DNA of 60,000 bases from NCBI RefSeq assembly GCF_026151205.1, contig NC_087083.1, forward strand, positions 9,733,460 through 9,793,459, given 5' to 3'. Shown here piece by piece: positions 9,247 to 19,989 of the stretch. The stretch is from Bolinopsis microptera. Taxonomy: Eukaryota; Ctenophora; Tentaculata; Lobata; Bolinopsidae. The position numbers were made by a program, and so were the translations under genes. A model generated the notes under the pieces. It saw only the letters and a program-made list of their open reading frames with translations. It was not told the DNA's origin and did no database searches. How positions within the stretch are numbered: position 1 is the stretch's first letter; each line of letters begins with the position of its first letter.

Positions 9247-9885
9247 ATGGTCTATTTATTAGCAGTAATGCTAATAGTTTCTTTATCACTTAACAAAGCT
9301 GAAGCAAACTCATGGGAAGAAATGGAAGAAAAAGTATCCGGCACTCAGTTCTCGCCTGAGTTAGATGTTAAGGATATAGCATCTATACAGATTAAGACCG
9401 ATTCTCCAATTATGACTGACAAGGAGCTCGCGATCACATTCTTTGACGATTCGGACAGTCTGAGTATGTGGATTGTTTTTAGTGAATCTGTTAGGTATTT
9501 TATAGAGCAGTGCACGTCAGGTTATGAGGAATTTCCCGATCATCTACCAAGTGATGATGAAAAAGTGTGGACCATTGCCTTTAGAGATAACAGGATAACA
9601 GTGCATGTTAATGATGTCGAAGTTATGGACTTCCAGATGTCAGCTGATACGTGTGATACGTTTAAAGATTTGACTGAAGTCACAAGGATACAGCTACAGA
9701 GTGGCTATACAGCTATCGACGGTTACAGGTTGACGCCGCAAGAGGATGAAACTGGTAACGAGGAGGGGGGAGACACTGATAACGAGGAGGGGGGAGATAT
9801 GGGGCATTACTCTCACGCCTTTAACTGCAAAGCCAGCGGAATTGTTCTCGCTAGTTTCCTGTGTGTGCTGAACTTGATTATCTAG
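9247..9885 (+). CDS. Secreted, probably GPI-anchored protein with an uncharacterised invertebrate domain
   Basis: The 212-residue ORF begins with a clear signal peptide (MVYLLAVMLIVSLSLNKAEA). The body (about residues 45-155) contains WIVFSESVRYFIEQC, VWTIAFRDNRITVHVNDVEV and C..F..L..VTRIQL......IDGYRL. This pattern (a Trp/Cys strand, then a HxNxVEV strand, a Cys pair and a YR end) matches a domain I recall from many uncharacterised secreted proteins of cnidarians, molluscs and tunicates; I know no formal name. Residues 161-185 hold two tandem NEEGGD acidic repeats. The C-terminus (GIVLASFLCVLNLII) is hydrophobic with nothing after it, which suggests a GPI-anchor signal. A possible splice acceptor (TTTTATAG) lies just upstream, so a 5' non-coding exon is likely. 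Likely located at the cell surface; function unknown. Confidence 0.75.
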   Translation: MVYLLAVMLIVSLSLNKAEANSWEEMEEKVSGTQFSPELDVKDIASIQIKTDSPIMTDKELAITFFDDSDSLSMWIVFSESVRYFIEQCTSGYEEFPDHLPSDDEKVWTIAFRDNRITVHVNDVEVMDFQMSADTCDTFKDLTEVTRIQLQSGYTAIDGYRLTPQEDETGNEEGGDTDNEEGGDMGHYSHAFNCKASGIVLASFLCVLNLII

Positions 9886-10522
9886 AGTTGCTGCGAAAGT
9901 GAAACAGTGTTAATGTTTGTAGACTATTTATGTTTTTAGACTTTAGAGTACAGCTGTTTGTAGAGTACGAAACACCTCTGTTACGTGATTGTTTCACGAT
10001 TTTTGTAACGTTATCAATATTATATTTCGTATTACTTTCATTTTTAGGTAGCATGAATAGTTTCTAGTAGTAAAGTTTATTTATTTAGAAAAAAGTTTAA
10101 GAAATGCTTAAAAAAAGATGAAAAAAAGACTTTAAAGGTTTGGGTTATAATATAATATTGTTAGTTGTGATGAGTACAAATTTTGATAATTGAGCAATTT
10201 TATCGGCTCCTCAAAAAAAGATGAAAATAAAAAGACTTTAAAAGTTTGGGTTATAATATAATATCGTTAGTTGTGATGAGTAGAATTTTGAATTTTGATA
10301 ATTGAGCAATTTTATCGGCTCCTCAAATATTGGCAATCTTTATTAGTTTATTGTATCACCCACGACGGCAACCCATATAACAATTGACAATGGATCGTTT
10401 AAATATTACAATTACATGCCCAGGAAACTTTTATACTGGCTGGGGCCTATCTCCAAAAGTAAAATAAATGTTCGCCACGTAAAAATAACTTTTCCTCCCT
10501 AGGAGGAAAACTTGAGACAATG
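9886..10522. other. 3' flank of the 9247 gene, with a direct duplication
   Basis: AT-rich. About 105 bp at 10110-10210 is repeated at 10213-10325 (shared TTGGGTTATAATATAATAT and TTGAGCAATTTTATCGGCTC). No clear AATAAA close to the stop codon was seen. Confidence 0.6.
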
Positions 10523-11209
10523 TAGAGGGTGGGCCAAAGGTCATTGGGCAAACGTTGGCCTTAATAGCTCAGTCATTGAGTGCCCAATTGAAATAATTCT
10601 TTCTAGTATGACTTACTACCACCACCATGGTACGGTAGTGTCAAATCCAAAAATATTCGAGTTCATTTTATTTCAAATGAAGGTTCATTTTCGCATTTAT
10701 TTGATAGTTTGGATAGTCGGATCGAGCCAAATTTTATTGGATTGTGTTTGTCCATTCGAATTACGAGTTTATTCATTATGTGTGATCAGGTGATTGGTTT
10801 ACACTTTACTTAATCACGTGATAAGGTGACCCCGTTAACCACCCCGTTAAACATTATGGGAATCGTTAAGGCTGCCCAATTACGGTGTCACATAATCACC
10901 CAATAAATTTTGCTAACGAGATATACACAAACTTTTTGATAATTTGTTCTTCTGATCAAATGCAACATGTGATAATCTACCGTCTCTGAAAAAATTTGGC
11001 TTCCAGCATGTTCTGAGAGAACAATATAGGTGTTTTAATATTGAATGGGCGTGGTCTAAAATACTCGAATTTTCAAATCTTGACGACAAATTCCTCGAAC
11101 TAGAAGGTACATGCAGTATGTTATCTGCAAAGCAACAGCTCTCAAATATAAAACACGGCGGAGCTATTAAGGCCAACGTATGCCCAATGACTTTTGGCCG
11201 CACCCTGTA
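10523..11209. mobile_element. TA-flanked MITE (mariner-like ends)
   Basis: About 50-bp terminal inverted repeats: the left end reads TAGAGGGTGGGCCAAAGGTC and the right end, on the other strand, TACAGGGTGCGGCCAAAAGT. Both continue through CATTGGGCA and GTTGGCCTTAATAGCTC. The TA at each end fits the Tc1/mariner superfamily. No transposase is recognisable inside. Confidence 0.75.
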
Positions 11210-11739
11210 GATTTTGAGTTATCGCAAAAAGGCTCATTTTGGGTCAAATGAAAGTCCGCAACTTCATAATTTTGCAAATTCATGTCCTCTGATTGGCAAA
11301 ATTGAGCTCGCTGGGAAGACACGCGGTCACTTTTATAATTTATATTAGTAACACTGAACATGCCCAGCCATTATAAGTAAGGTTTTCTGGGTGCAGGTTC
11401 TGAGCTTGCGATCAATACTTTTTATCATTTATACTGCACGATTTAAGACTTTTAAAAGTATAGCTGAAAGTTGACCAAGGGGCCATCTACTTGGACCCTC
11501 CCAATGTCCTGGTGTGACCGAGTTTTCAAAACCACCCCCTCCTCCGGACGTCCGGGAATTGTTGCCAGGCTTTCTCATTCCTTTATTCTTGTCATTTTTT
11601 CCCGATCCATGACTCAAAGTGCCGAAGGCACAAAAGAGTCAAGGACAAGGGTTAGCGAACGATCAGGTTTTTTTTTTGTATATGGTAGCTTTGCGACCGT
11701 GCGAGCGTGCCTGCGAACGTACGTACGTACAATGTACAT

Positions 11740-11995
11740 GAATTTATTTTTCCTGGTATTACCATTCACCAATTAGTGTTAAATTCATGCCATATTAAAA
11801 CCAACGGGGTGTTATGATTATGTAACTTGCGGTTTCATTGAACAAGTGGCTTTGAAACAATTTGCACTGCAATAGCCCCTAAGCTTATTTAACAATATTC
11901 CTCATGAAGGCCAAGGTTAGCTTGCTCAATGGACACTTTTAACAAATTTTTCAGGCCTCAGGGTAACTTCATGATTACTGTAACTGAAATTCCAT
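11740..11995 (+). repeat. Left terminal inverted repeat of the 5.3 kb transposon
   Basis: Pairs with 16790-17038. Shared landmarks include AACGGGGTGTTATGATTATG, TTTGCACTGCAATAGCCCCT and GCTTGCTCAATGGACACTTT. Similarity fades after about 11990. Confidence 0.9.
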
Positions 11996-12139
11996 GTTCT
12001 GCAAAATATTGATTGATGTGCCTAAAATCCATGCCCCAAAATTACCATCACATATTAGTCTCAATATTCGATAATCGTATAGCTATAAGTACAGCAGCGC
12101 CATCAATAACACCAATTTTATAATTTTTTGAGCACCACC

Positions 12140-15100
12140 ATGAAACTTGAAGATTTTGTTAAACCAGATCGTTTAAATTCATTTTGTCGTCCAACTCTGC
12201 TACATCATGTTTTGTCACATTTACTTTTTCTCGTCGAAGAAGCCAATATAGGTAGGAAGAAAAAACTTTCGATTTTTGAGTTCTACCGTCCTGTTGCTAT
12301 TGACCTGCTTGCTTTGTACGATGTCACAGAAAAGTCCGAAATTCGTAGAATTGCACCTGGTATTGCTAAGTAAGTACCATATTTTTATGTTCTCATATTT
12401 GGCGTCAATATACTATTCGTTGATATTTAAGTGCTTTTTCCGATCTGTTTTTATTCATTCCGTTTCTATTTATTTATGCAGTTTGTATTTAGCGTTCATA
12501 TCCGGTGTGGATAATTGCCAATCGTGATTCGTGTGACTGATATTCATAGTCCATTCTAGTTAATATAATGCTATTTATAATTATATTTCTTATAAAATTG
12601 GTTACGCTATTTGTAATTTGAAAACTATTGCAGGAAAATAAGAACCATTGATACAAAACTCCGAGATCTCTCAGCTAAGGCGGCACAGTCCAGGATGGAC
12701 AAGTTCACTAACAGTCTAAATGAACCTTTTGATGTCCTACCCAAAAAGAAACTTGAAGTTGAAGCCCCTGTGCAAGTTAATCTCATCACTCCTGCTCTCA
12801 GCGATGTTACTACATCAGATTTATTGCCCGTAAGCACTTTTCAATACGAATACATAATTACTATTAGTTGTTAAAATAGCCTAACTGAGATAATATTGAT
12901 ATAATATCATTGACCGTCAAATGATCAATTTAATCTCTGCGCCGACATTGTGATAATTGATAAAGGGAGCTGTTGTAATGAACAATTTTTAGAACACAAC
13001 CTAACTTTTATTTTCACATAAAAGTATATTTAAATGCCCTGGCCGTCTTTAATAAAATCACGGACAACAATACAATTACTTGTTAACGACAGGTTGTTTA
13101 TCTAAGCGATGACTCAGCAAGTCAACATAGCTACATTGACCCAAGAGATGAAAAGGATGCTGATTTTCATCCAGCCTCGTCGAGTTCCTCTACTAGTACT
13201 TCGGAAACACCGAAAATCACGGTTTCCACTTACCTGAACTGCAGTCTGGATGGTATGGCAGCTGAGTTAGAAAGAAATTCTGCCGGCTTGGAGTCGACGG
13301 CACGCACGTTAACATCATTTTGCAGGGAACTATACAAAGGGGGTCATCTACAGCAGCCATTTGTTGTTCCCCGGTCAAAACTTCAAAGCACATGTAAAAG
13401 AGATGGAAAGAAGAGGCTTGAAGCACTGTCAACTCGTTCTCCGTTAGGTTTGTACATATAATGTCTTAACGTTAATCAGCTTAGTTTTTGTCTTTGACTT
13501 TTGGACATATTTATTACAAAAAAAAACTTTTAACTTTACTATTAGAATGAGTATGCTATAAATTAAAACTTGTTATTTTGCAGCAATATTCTTTGACGGA
13601 AAGGAGGATAAGAATATAAGGATGAGCCAAAAAGATGAAAAAGGTCACATACGACATAGTGTGGGGAAACGGAGCCACTACTCTGTGGTAGAACAGCCTG
13701 GTGCGATCCCTCTTGGGATGTTTGTTCCAGAACAATCGACTGGTAAGCATTACTATTATTTAGATTAAACTTCGATTGAAAGTACGTTTAAAATTGTTCT
13801 TCTCCAGATTAGTGGTCTAATGAACGGTTTAATGTTACAATTATATGTCTCGTTCCTGCATTTTAACGTTGCATCAGATTTCCGGAAAGGCTCTGCAGTT
13901 ACACTGTAACATTTATGCGGATTCTTTGTTGATTACTTAATGTTTATATAGGTAGAGGCATTGCTGTTGGATTGTATGACTACTTCCTAAGTCGTGGCAT
14001 AACCACGGACAATACATTGTGTATCTAGGTGGAGACAACACTAGTGTTAATTCTGGCTACTTGGTAAGCAAATAACTCATTTTTCATTTACGATTAGAAA
14101 CTTTTTATGTTATAGCTGAGCATTGGACACTATCAAACAGCGACACAACCATTTCGTTCTCATAAAAATGTTGAAATAAATCATTTTCAGGGAGGTGCTT
14201 TTCGAGAGTTTGATCAGGTTCTGCTACATCGAGCACTCCAAAGAGCCCTGTGCCTCTTACACCAAGTGGAACTCCCCCTAAGGAAATTGTACTTTCACTA
14301 TGGAGGATCGACCAAGGGTGTGTTATTTACTTTAAAATTGAAGCTCTGTAGTCTTTTAGAATAACAGTTCAAAATTTCCACAATATTAAACATTCCTTAC
14401 TGTAACAATTGCAAGGATTTCCTTGATAACTAAACGAATAAATTATAATTGTGATTAATATCATCATCGTTAATTCTTACTTTCTAATACTTACACTTAA
14501 AGTAAAGTATCTATATTATGTATCATTACAGCACCTGGTGACTTTGACGGACCTATGGGGCCTTTCATTATGTCCAACGAACTTTGGCTGAAACCAGTTA
14601 GAGTTTTCAAAACGATCGGTAAAGATTTTCCTCGACTGCCCCAAGAGGTGATATATAATTTAGATTGTTATAACTAATGAATAATCTTATTTTTGGATAG
14701 TTAGTACGTTTCTAATTTGCTGATAAGATAGTGCTGAACCGTTTTCCAGTTCCATGTTTGTCAATCATTGCGATAATTCTCGACGAAATCATAGAGCTCT
14801 TCCCAAGCAATATTAAATTAATTGCCATCTTTTTTTCAGACATTGAGTAAGATGTCGAATGATGGCAAGTTGATGTATAAGTATTGCATCACTGTCGAGA
14901 CTGGTTTACACGACGACTTCGTGTACAATTGCATCGGAAACTGCTCTACTGCTCGGTGGATTACGTTTGGAGCCAGAATCCTCCGATTTTACATATCGGG
15001 GGATCTTTCCTACAACACCCATATTTCTGAGTGTTTAGAGAGGATGGTGAACTTTATTGTAAATGTATATTACAAGGTACAAATCAGAATATAGTGCTGG

Positions 15101-16568
15101 CACTTGTGAATTGCTTGCTAATTTTTATTGAAATAAATGATTTTAGAATATTGATTGAAAATGTACAGCATATGTTTTCTTTGTACCAAAGCTGCTCAGA
15201 GTTTCTATTAAATCGGACTTAAATAATTACTACTAGCATTTGATGGTTCTAATACAATAGGTGTTTGCCAACATTAAGATGAGGAGCAGCTTAACAGACG
15301 CCCCAGCCCATCTTTTCGATCAGATACGACTCACATGGAAACACTGCGAACCAGCAGAGCGTAAGGTCGTTTTTGAGTCGATACAACAGAACGGCTATAT
15401 GGCTCATCCCGAGAGCGTGATACTCGCCATGCTAGGTATGAACGACAACGAATAGTGAATATTATTTAAAAACTATAATACATGAAGTATAAGCCGCTCG
15501 TTTCCTTGCCGTGTGATCATCGCATTTATGTCTTTATCTGTTATATCTCCAAATAACATCATAGTAATAAGAGTATAATATCATCATAGCAGTAAATATT
15601 CAACTTATATTCTGTACTTACGTCCGAATTCTTGCAGTTATAAATAAAATTAATAAATGCACAATTGCTCCTAGAATCGCTTGAATTTAACACATTATTC
15701 AACCCGCAAGATTTTACATCTATAATAGTATAGATATACTATACCTATAGCATATTTTTACCCAGGCGATCATGCACAACAAAGACCATCGAGAGAAAGG
15801 AATAGGGATTGTAAAGAATATTCGTCAATCAGAGGAGTGGGACAAGCACGTCGAAAGAGAGTCTGGTGTTCAGCGACCTAGACGAATCCGACATTTCAAG
15901 TCCCCAAAGATATTCTTCGGATGTAAAACATATATGGAGATGGTCAGACTGAAGGTTGTGGTGAGTTTATAGATTATGTATAATGATAGCTAAGTCTGGC
16001 AAACTAAAAGTGAGAACTCTTCGTGGTCATTCTACTGAACTAGTAGAATGCAGAATTTGTTAACTAATTTGCTTGACCAACTCTGTCAAATATTCCACGG
16101 GACTCGGTCCCTGTTTAGTGTTTAGCTTATAGTTATATTATACTAGTATTACCATTTACCGGTCAAATAAATAATTTTCCCTTCAATCAGAAAGAGAACG
16201 GTCCGGTTCCAAAGAAGATAATCTTCCAAACGTACGACAATGAGTGGGAGCCAGTAACTTGCCCTCCCCTCATCTCCAAAATGTCAACTGCTGACCTGGA
16301 AAAGATAAGGGAAGCCCCCCTGGTTTGTAAGATTCCTTGCCATAGTCAATCTGTGGAACACACTGTTGCACTTGTGTCCCACGCTGCTCAACGACGTCGG
16401 ACTGAAGACACTCAGCTGATGAGTGTCCTTCAGATAGGAGCTGCACGGAAAGAGTTTTCGGGTAGAGTAACGCACAAGCGGTACAGAACTGAAACAGACT
16501 CGACTCCAAAGTCGAAGAAAGTTAAAGATACGCCCTTTAACAGGGAACTATTTAAGGATTTCGATTAA
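12140..16568 (+). CDS. Transposase-like protein, 11 exons, two reading-frame defects
   Basis: Exons inferred from GT/AG sites and frame: 12140-12369, 12634-12829, 13093-13447, 13584-13742, 13952-14063, 14191-14317, 14532-14647, 14840-15076, 15261-15435, 15766-15960, 16191-16568; about 760 codons. The start is the ATG of MKLEDFVKPDR. Exon 1 is helical (LNSFCRPTLLHHVLSHLLF), probably DNA binding. Exon 4 has IFFDGKEDKN and GHIRHSV. The core is VYLGGDNTSVNSGYLGGAF, then CLLHQVELPLRKLYF, GDFDGPMG, ARWITFGARILRFYIS, YMAHPESVILAML, RHFKSPKIFF and PCHSQSVEHTVALVSHA. These occur in the same order in a family of uncharacterised, probably RNase H-fold transposase-derived proteins. The basic tail (KRYRTETDSTPKSKKVK) resembles a nuclear localisation signal. 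Defects: a 1-nt loss near 14015-14019 gives TAG at 14026, and exon 9 (phase 1) does not match exon 10 (phase 0). Probably inactive unless these are sequencing errors. Confidence 0.8.
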
Positions 16569-16789
16569 TAGACTTCAGATTAGTATAATCTATAAACTGA
16601 AAGTGGATGGTAATGAATTGTTGATAAATAAGTACTTTTGGAAAATAGTATTATTTATATTGAAATACTGTAATGAAAATCGAAGTTTTACAAATATATG
16701 AATTATGAAAAAAGAAAGTTCTGTTTTTAATTATGTCATATAAGTATTAAGTGTTGGCGAAAAAATCATGGTACATTTTGTTGTAAAAA

Positions 16790-17038
16790 ATTGGAACTTC
16801 GGTAACGCTAACAGTAATTATGAAATTGCCCTGAAAAATGTGTTAAAAGTGTCCATTGAGCAAGCTCACCCTCATGAGGAATATTGTTAAATAAGCTTAG
16901 GGGCTATTGCAGTGCAAATTGTTTCAAAGCCACTTGTTCAATTAACCGCAAGTTACATAATCATAACACCCCGTTGGGTCTAATATGGCATGAATTTAAC
17001 ACTAATTGGTAAATGGTAATACCAGGAAAAATAAATTC
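16790..17038 (-). repeat. Right terminal inverted repeat of the 5.3 kb transposon
   Basis: Reverse complement of the left repeat, with a few substitutions and a deletion of about 9 bp near 16865. It lies about 220 bp after the transposase stop codon. Confidence 0.9.
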
Positions 17039-17239
17039 GTGGGTTCTGATTAATAGTATCTCATAACATAGTCATAGTATAATTTAGTATTAACTAGTTG
17101 CAGTGTTCAATGCAGATCGAAAAATTAAATTCAAAACCAAGTAGTATGAATATGTCATGGTTTATTCAATATAACAGTAGTAGTACAATATGAATAATAA
17201 TTTAATTTAAAGCGATACGAGCTAAACTGCTGCCCGTAA

Positions 17240-19080
17240 TTAGGCTTCAAATACTCTAAGGTGAACTCTGCTCCAAGATCTGGTTTTAAAACGGTACGCT
17301 CTATACTGCTGCCCAAGAGTTAGGTTCCAAATACTCTAAGGTGAACTATGCTCAAAGATTTGGTTTTAAAACGGTACAATCCGAACAGTGTGACTATAAT
17401 TTCACAATACAGTATAATATAGTCGCACTGTTCAGAGATTGTAGCCGGCTTATAACCACTTTCGATACCTAAACGGCTATTAGCCGGTTATAAGCCGGCT
17501 ATTAGCCGTTTAGGTATCGAAAGTGGTTATAAGCCGGCTATAAGCCGGCTATAAGCCGGTTATAAGATATTAACTCAACTTCATCGTACTGAACGATAGT
17601 CAGGAGCCGGCTATAAGAAATTCAGCGAAAACGGCTATTAGCCGGTTATAAGCCGGCTATTAGCCGTTTAGGTATCGAAAGTGGTTATAAGCCGGCTATA
17701 AGCCGGCTATAAGATATTAACTTAACTTCATCGTACTGAACTGAGTTAATATCTTATAACCGGCTTATAGCCGGCTTATAGCCGGCTTATAACCACTTTC
17801 GATACCTAAACGGCTAATAGCCGGCTTATAACCGGCTAATAGCCGTTTTCACTGAATTTCTTATAGCCGGCTCCTGACTATCGTTCAGTACGATGCATAG
17901 TTGAGTTAATATCTTATAACCGGCTTATAACATAACCACTTTTAATACCAAAACGGCTAATAGCAGGCTTATAACCCGCTAATAGCCGTCGCTCAACAAC
18001 AAATGTAAGCGGCTACTAACCGGCTATAAGCCGGCTTATAGCCGGCTTATAACCACTTTTAATACCAAAACGGCTAATAGCAGGCTTATAACCGGCTAAT
18101 AGCCGTCGCTCAACATCAAATGTAAGCGGCTACTAACCGGCTATAAGCCGGCTTATAGCCGGCTATAAAAATTGTAGCCGGCTATAAGCCGGCTTATAGC
18201 CGGTTAGTAGCCGGCTTATAGCCGGTCGGTGATCTACCAACTGGCCAAATAATTATAGTCACACTGTTCGGAGATTGTAAAACGTCTGACCGAGAATTAG
18301 GTTCCAAATACGCTAAGGTGAACTATGCTCAAAGATTTGGTTTTAAAACGGTACAATCCGAACAGTGTGACTATAATTTCACAATACAGTATAATATAGT
18401 CGCACTGTTCAGAGATTGTAGCCGGCTTATAACCACTTTCGATACCTAAACGGCTATTAGCCGGTTATAAGCCGGCTATTAGCCGTTTAGGTATCGAAAG
18501 TGGTTATAAGCCGGCTATAAGCCGGCTATAAGCCGGTTATAAGATATTAACTCAACTTCATCGTACTGAACGATAGTCAGGAGCCGGCTATAAGAAATTC
18601 AGCGAAAACGGCTATTAGCCGGTTATAAGCCGGCTATTAGCCGTTTAGGTATCGAAAGTGGTTATAAGCCGGCTATAAGCCGGCTATAAGATATTAACTT
18701 AACTTCATCGTACTGAACTGAGTTAATATCTTATAACCGGCTTATAGCCGGCTTATAGCCGGCTTATAACCACTTTCGATACCTAAACGGCTAATAGCCG
18801 GCTTATAACCGGCTAATAGCCGTCGCTCAACATCAAATGTAAGCGGCTACTAACCGGCTATAAGCCGGCTTATAGCCGGCTATAAAAATTGTAGCCGGCT
18901 ATAAGCCGGCTTATAGCCGGTTAGTAGCCGGCTTATAGCCGGTCGGTGATCTACCAACTGGCCAAATAATTATAGTCACACTGTTCGGAGATTGTAAAAC
19001 GTCTGACCGAGAATTAGGTTTAAAATACTCTAAGGTGAACCTTTCTCCGAGATCTGGTTTTAAAACGGTACGAGATAAAT
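17240..19080. repeat. Composite array of GCCGGCTATAA palindromic units
   Basis: Four boxes starting TTAGG or TAGGC and running through AAATACTCTAAGGTGAAC to TTTTAAAACGGTAC occur near 17240, 17321, 18298 and 19013. Between them lie runs of an 11-bp unit, GCCGGCTATAA and variants such as GCCGGTTATAA and GGCTATTAGCC, in both orientations. The section 17321-18297 is largely repeated at 18298-19012, partly shortened. Because GCCGGC is its own inverse, the region can form many alternative hairpins. It has no coding content. Confidence 0.9.
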
Positions 19081-19989
19081 TTCCGAGGTAAATTGTAAAC
19101 TTGGGCTTCTAGCATCCAACTATGAACTAAAGTCCGTTTAAATAAAGTCCGACAAGGTAGTATGTAGTATTATTGATTATATTAAATGTACAACTACAAG
19201 CTACAATTTGCTCAGGGTTAACATCTAATATTTTGGTCTTTCACTGTTCCAACAGCTAAGGAAAGCTATTGAATGTTCCAGTGTAAATACTGATATTATA
19301 TAATAAAACATACCCCGACCAATTTACCTCAATACACATTGTACCAATTGATCCTCAGGGCTATAAGTTAGTTAAAGGTGTTATCACGTGATCTCGGTCA
19401 CATGACTGCTAGTAAGACGCACCTTAGCTGCTCGAAGGGGGCAATTAGAATACTGTACTCGCACAATTGCACATATGCTCAATACTGGATCGTCGACCAC
19501 ATTTCTTAATATGGTTAAATTGGTCATAGATATTATTGTTTACTCAATTGATATTATTGTTATTTCCAGAACAATGACTGGTCCATTTTCGATAAAACTT
19601 TCGCCATCTGAACTGTCATAATGTAAGCTTTACAACGGTACCAATTCCATAAATACGATTAAAAAACCATCCACCCTAACGTACATGACATACGTGCCCT
19701 CGCGCACTGTTATTGCCCACGCGTGACAATATTATTAAGCCCACGTATTAAGTAAACTATAAGAAGTTTAGAATTTAGCGTGCATGCACACAAAGTCAAA
19801 TGCATGATGCATCAATTTGACTGATTGTTCCCGGAAACAATCAGTCAAATTGATGCATCATGCAAACTTACAAAGTTGCATCCAACAATTCAATTGCATC
19901 GCTTTGTTGGTTTTATTTGGCTTGATAATTGAAGTGCTTTCCCAAAATTGCAAGTTGGTTGTTCACAATTTAATCGAGTTATGACCCTT
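19081..19989. other. Intergenic with one long hairpin
   Basis: No gene recognised. It holds the 19801-19864 hairpin listed separately, and CATTGATGC-rich flanks. Confidence 0.5.
19801..19864. repeat. Long hairpin, ~32-bp stem, no loop
   Basis: TGCATGATGCATCAATTTGA and the following CTGATTGTTCC pair with the inverse sequence ending at 19864, with about one mismatch. No target duplication was recognised. Confidence 0.9.

Larger units (their letters stand above)
11740..17038 (+). mobile_element. 5.3 kb DNA transposon with ~250-bp TIRs and an intron-rich transposase-like gene
   Basis: The ends are long inverted repeats, 11740-11995 and about 16790-17038, differing only at scattered positions over the outer 200 bp. 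Both begin GAATTTATTTTTCCTGG when read inwards. They enclose one plus-strand gene of about 11 exons. A target duplication is not resolvable: AATT occurs at both outer edges but is palindromic and could be part of the repeat. I could not assign the superfamily. The protein is of a type I recall as repeated uncharacterised proteins in Hydra, arthropods and other animals. Confidence 0.85.

Noticed and set aside
12140-13461. Possible transcription factor or other host gene from the first exons of the 12-17 kb gene
   Set aside because: No known DNA-binding domain could be recognised; later exons carry transposase-type blocks and the gene lies between terminal inverted repeats.
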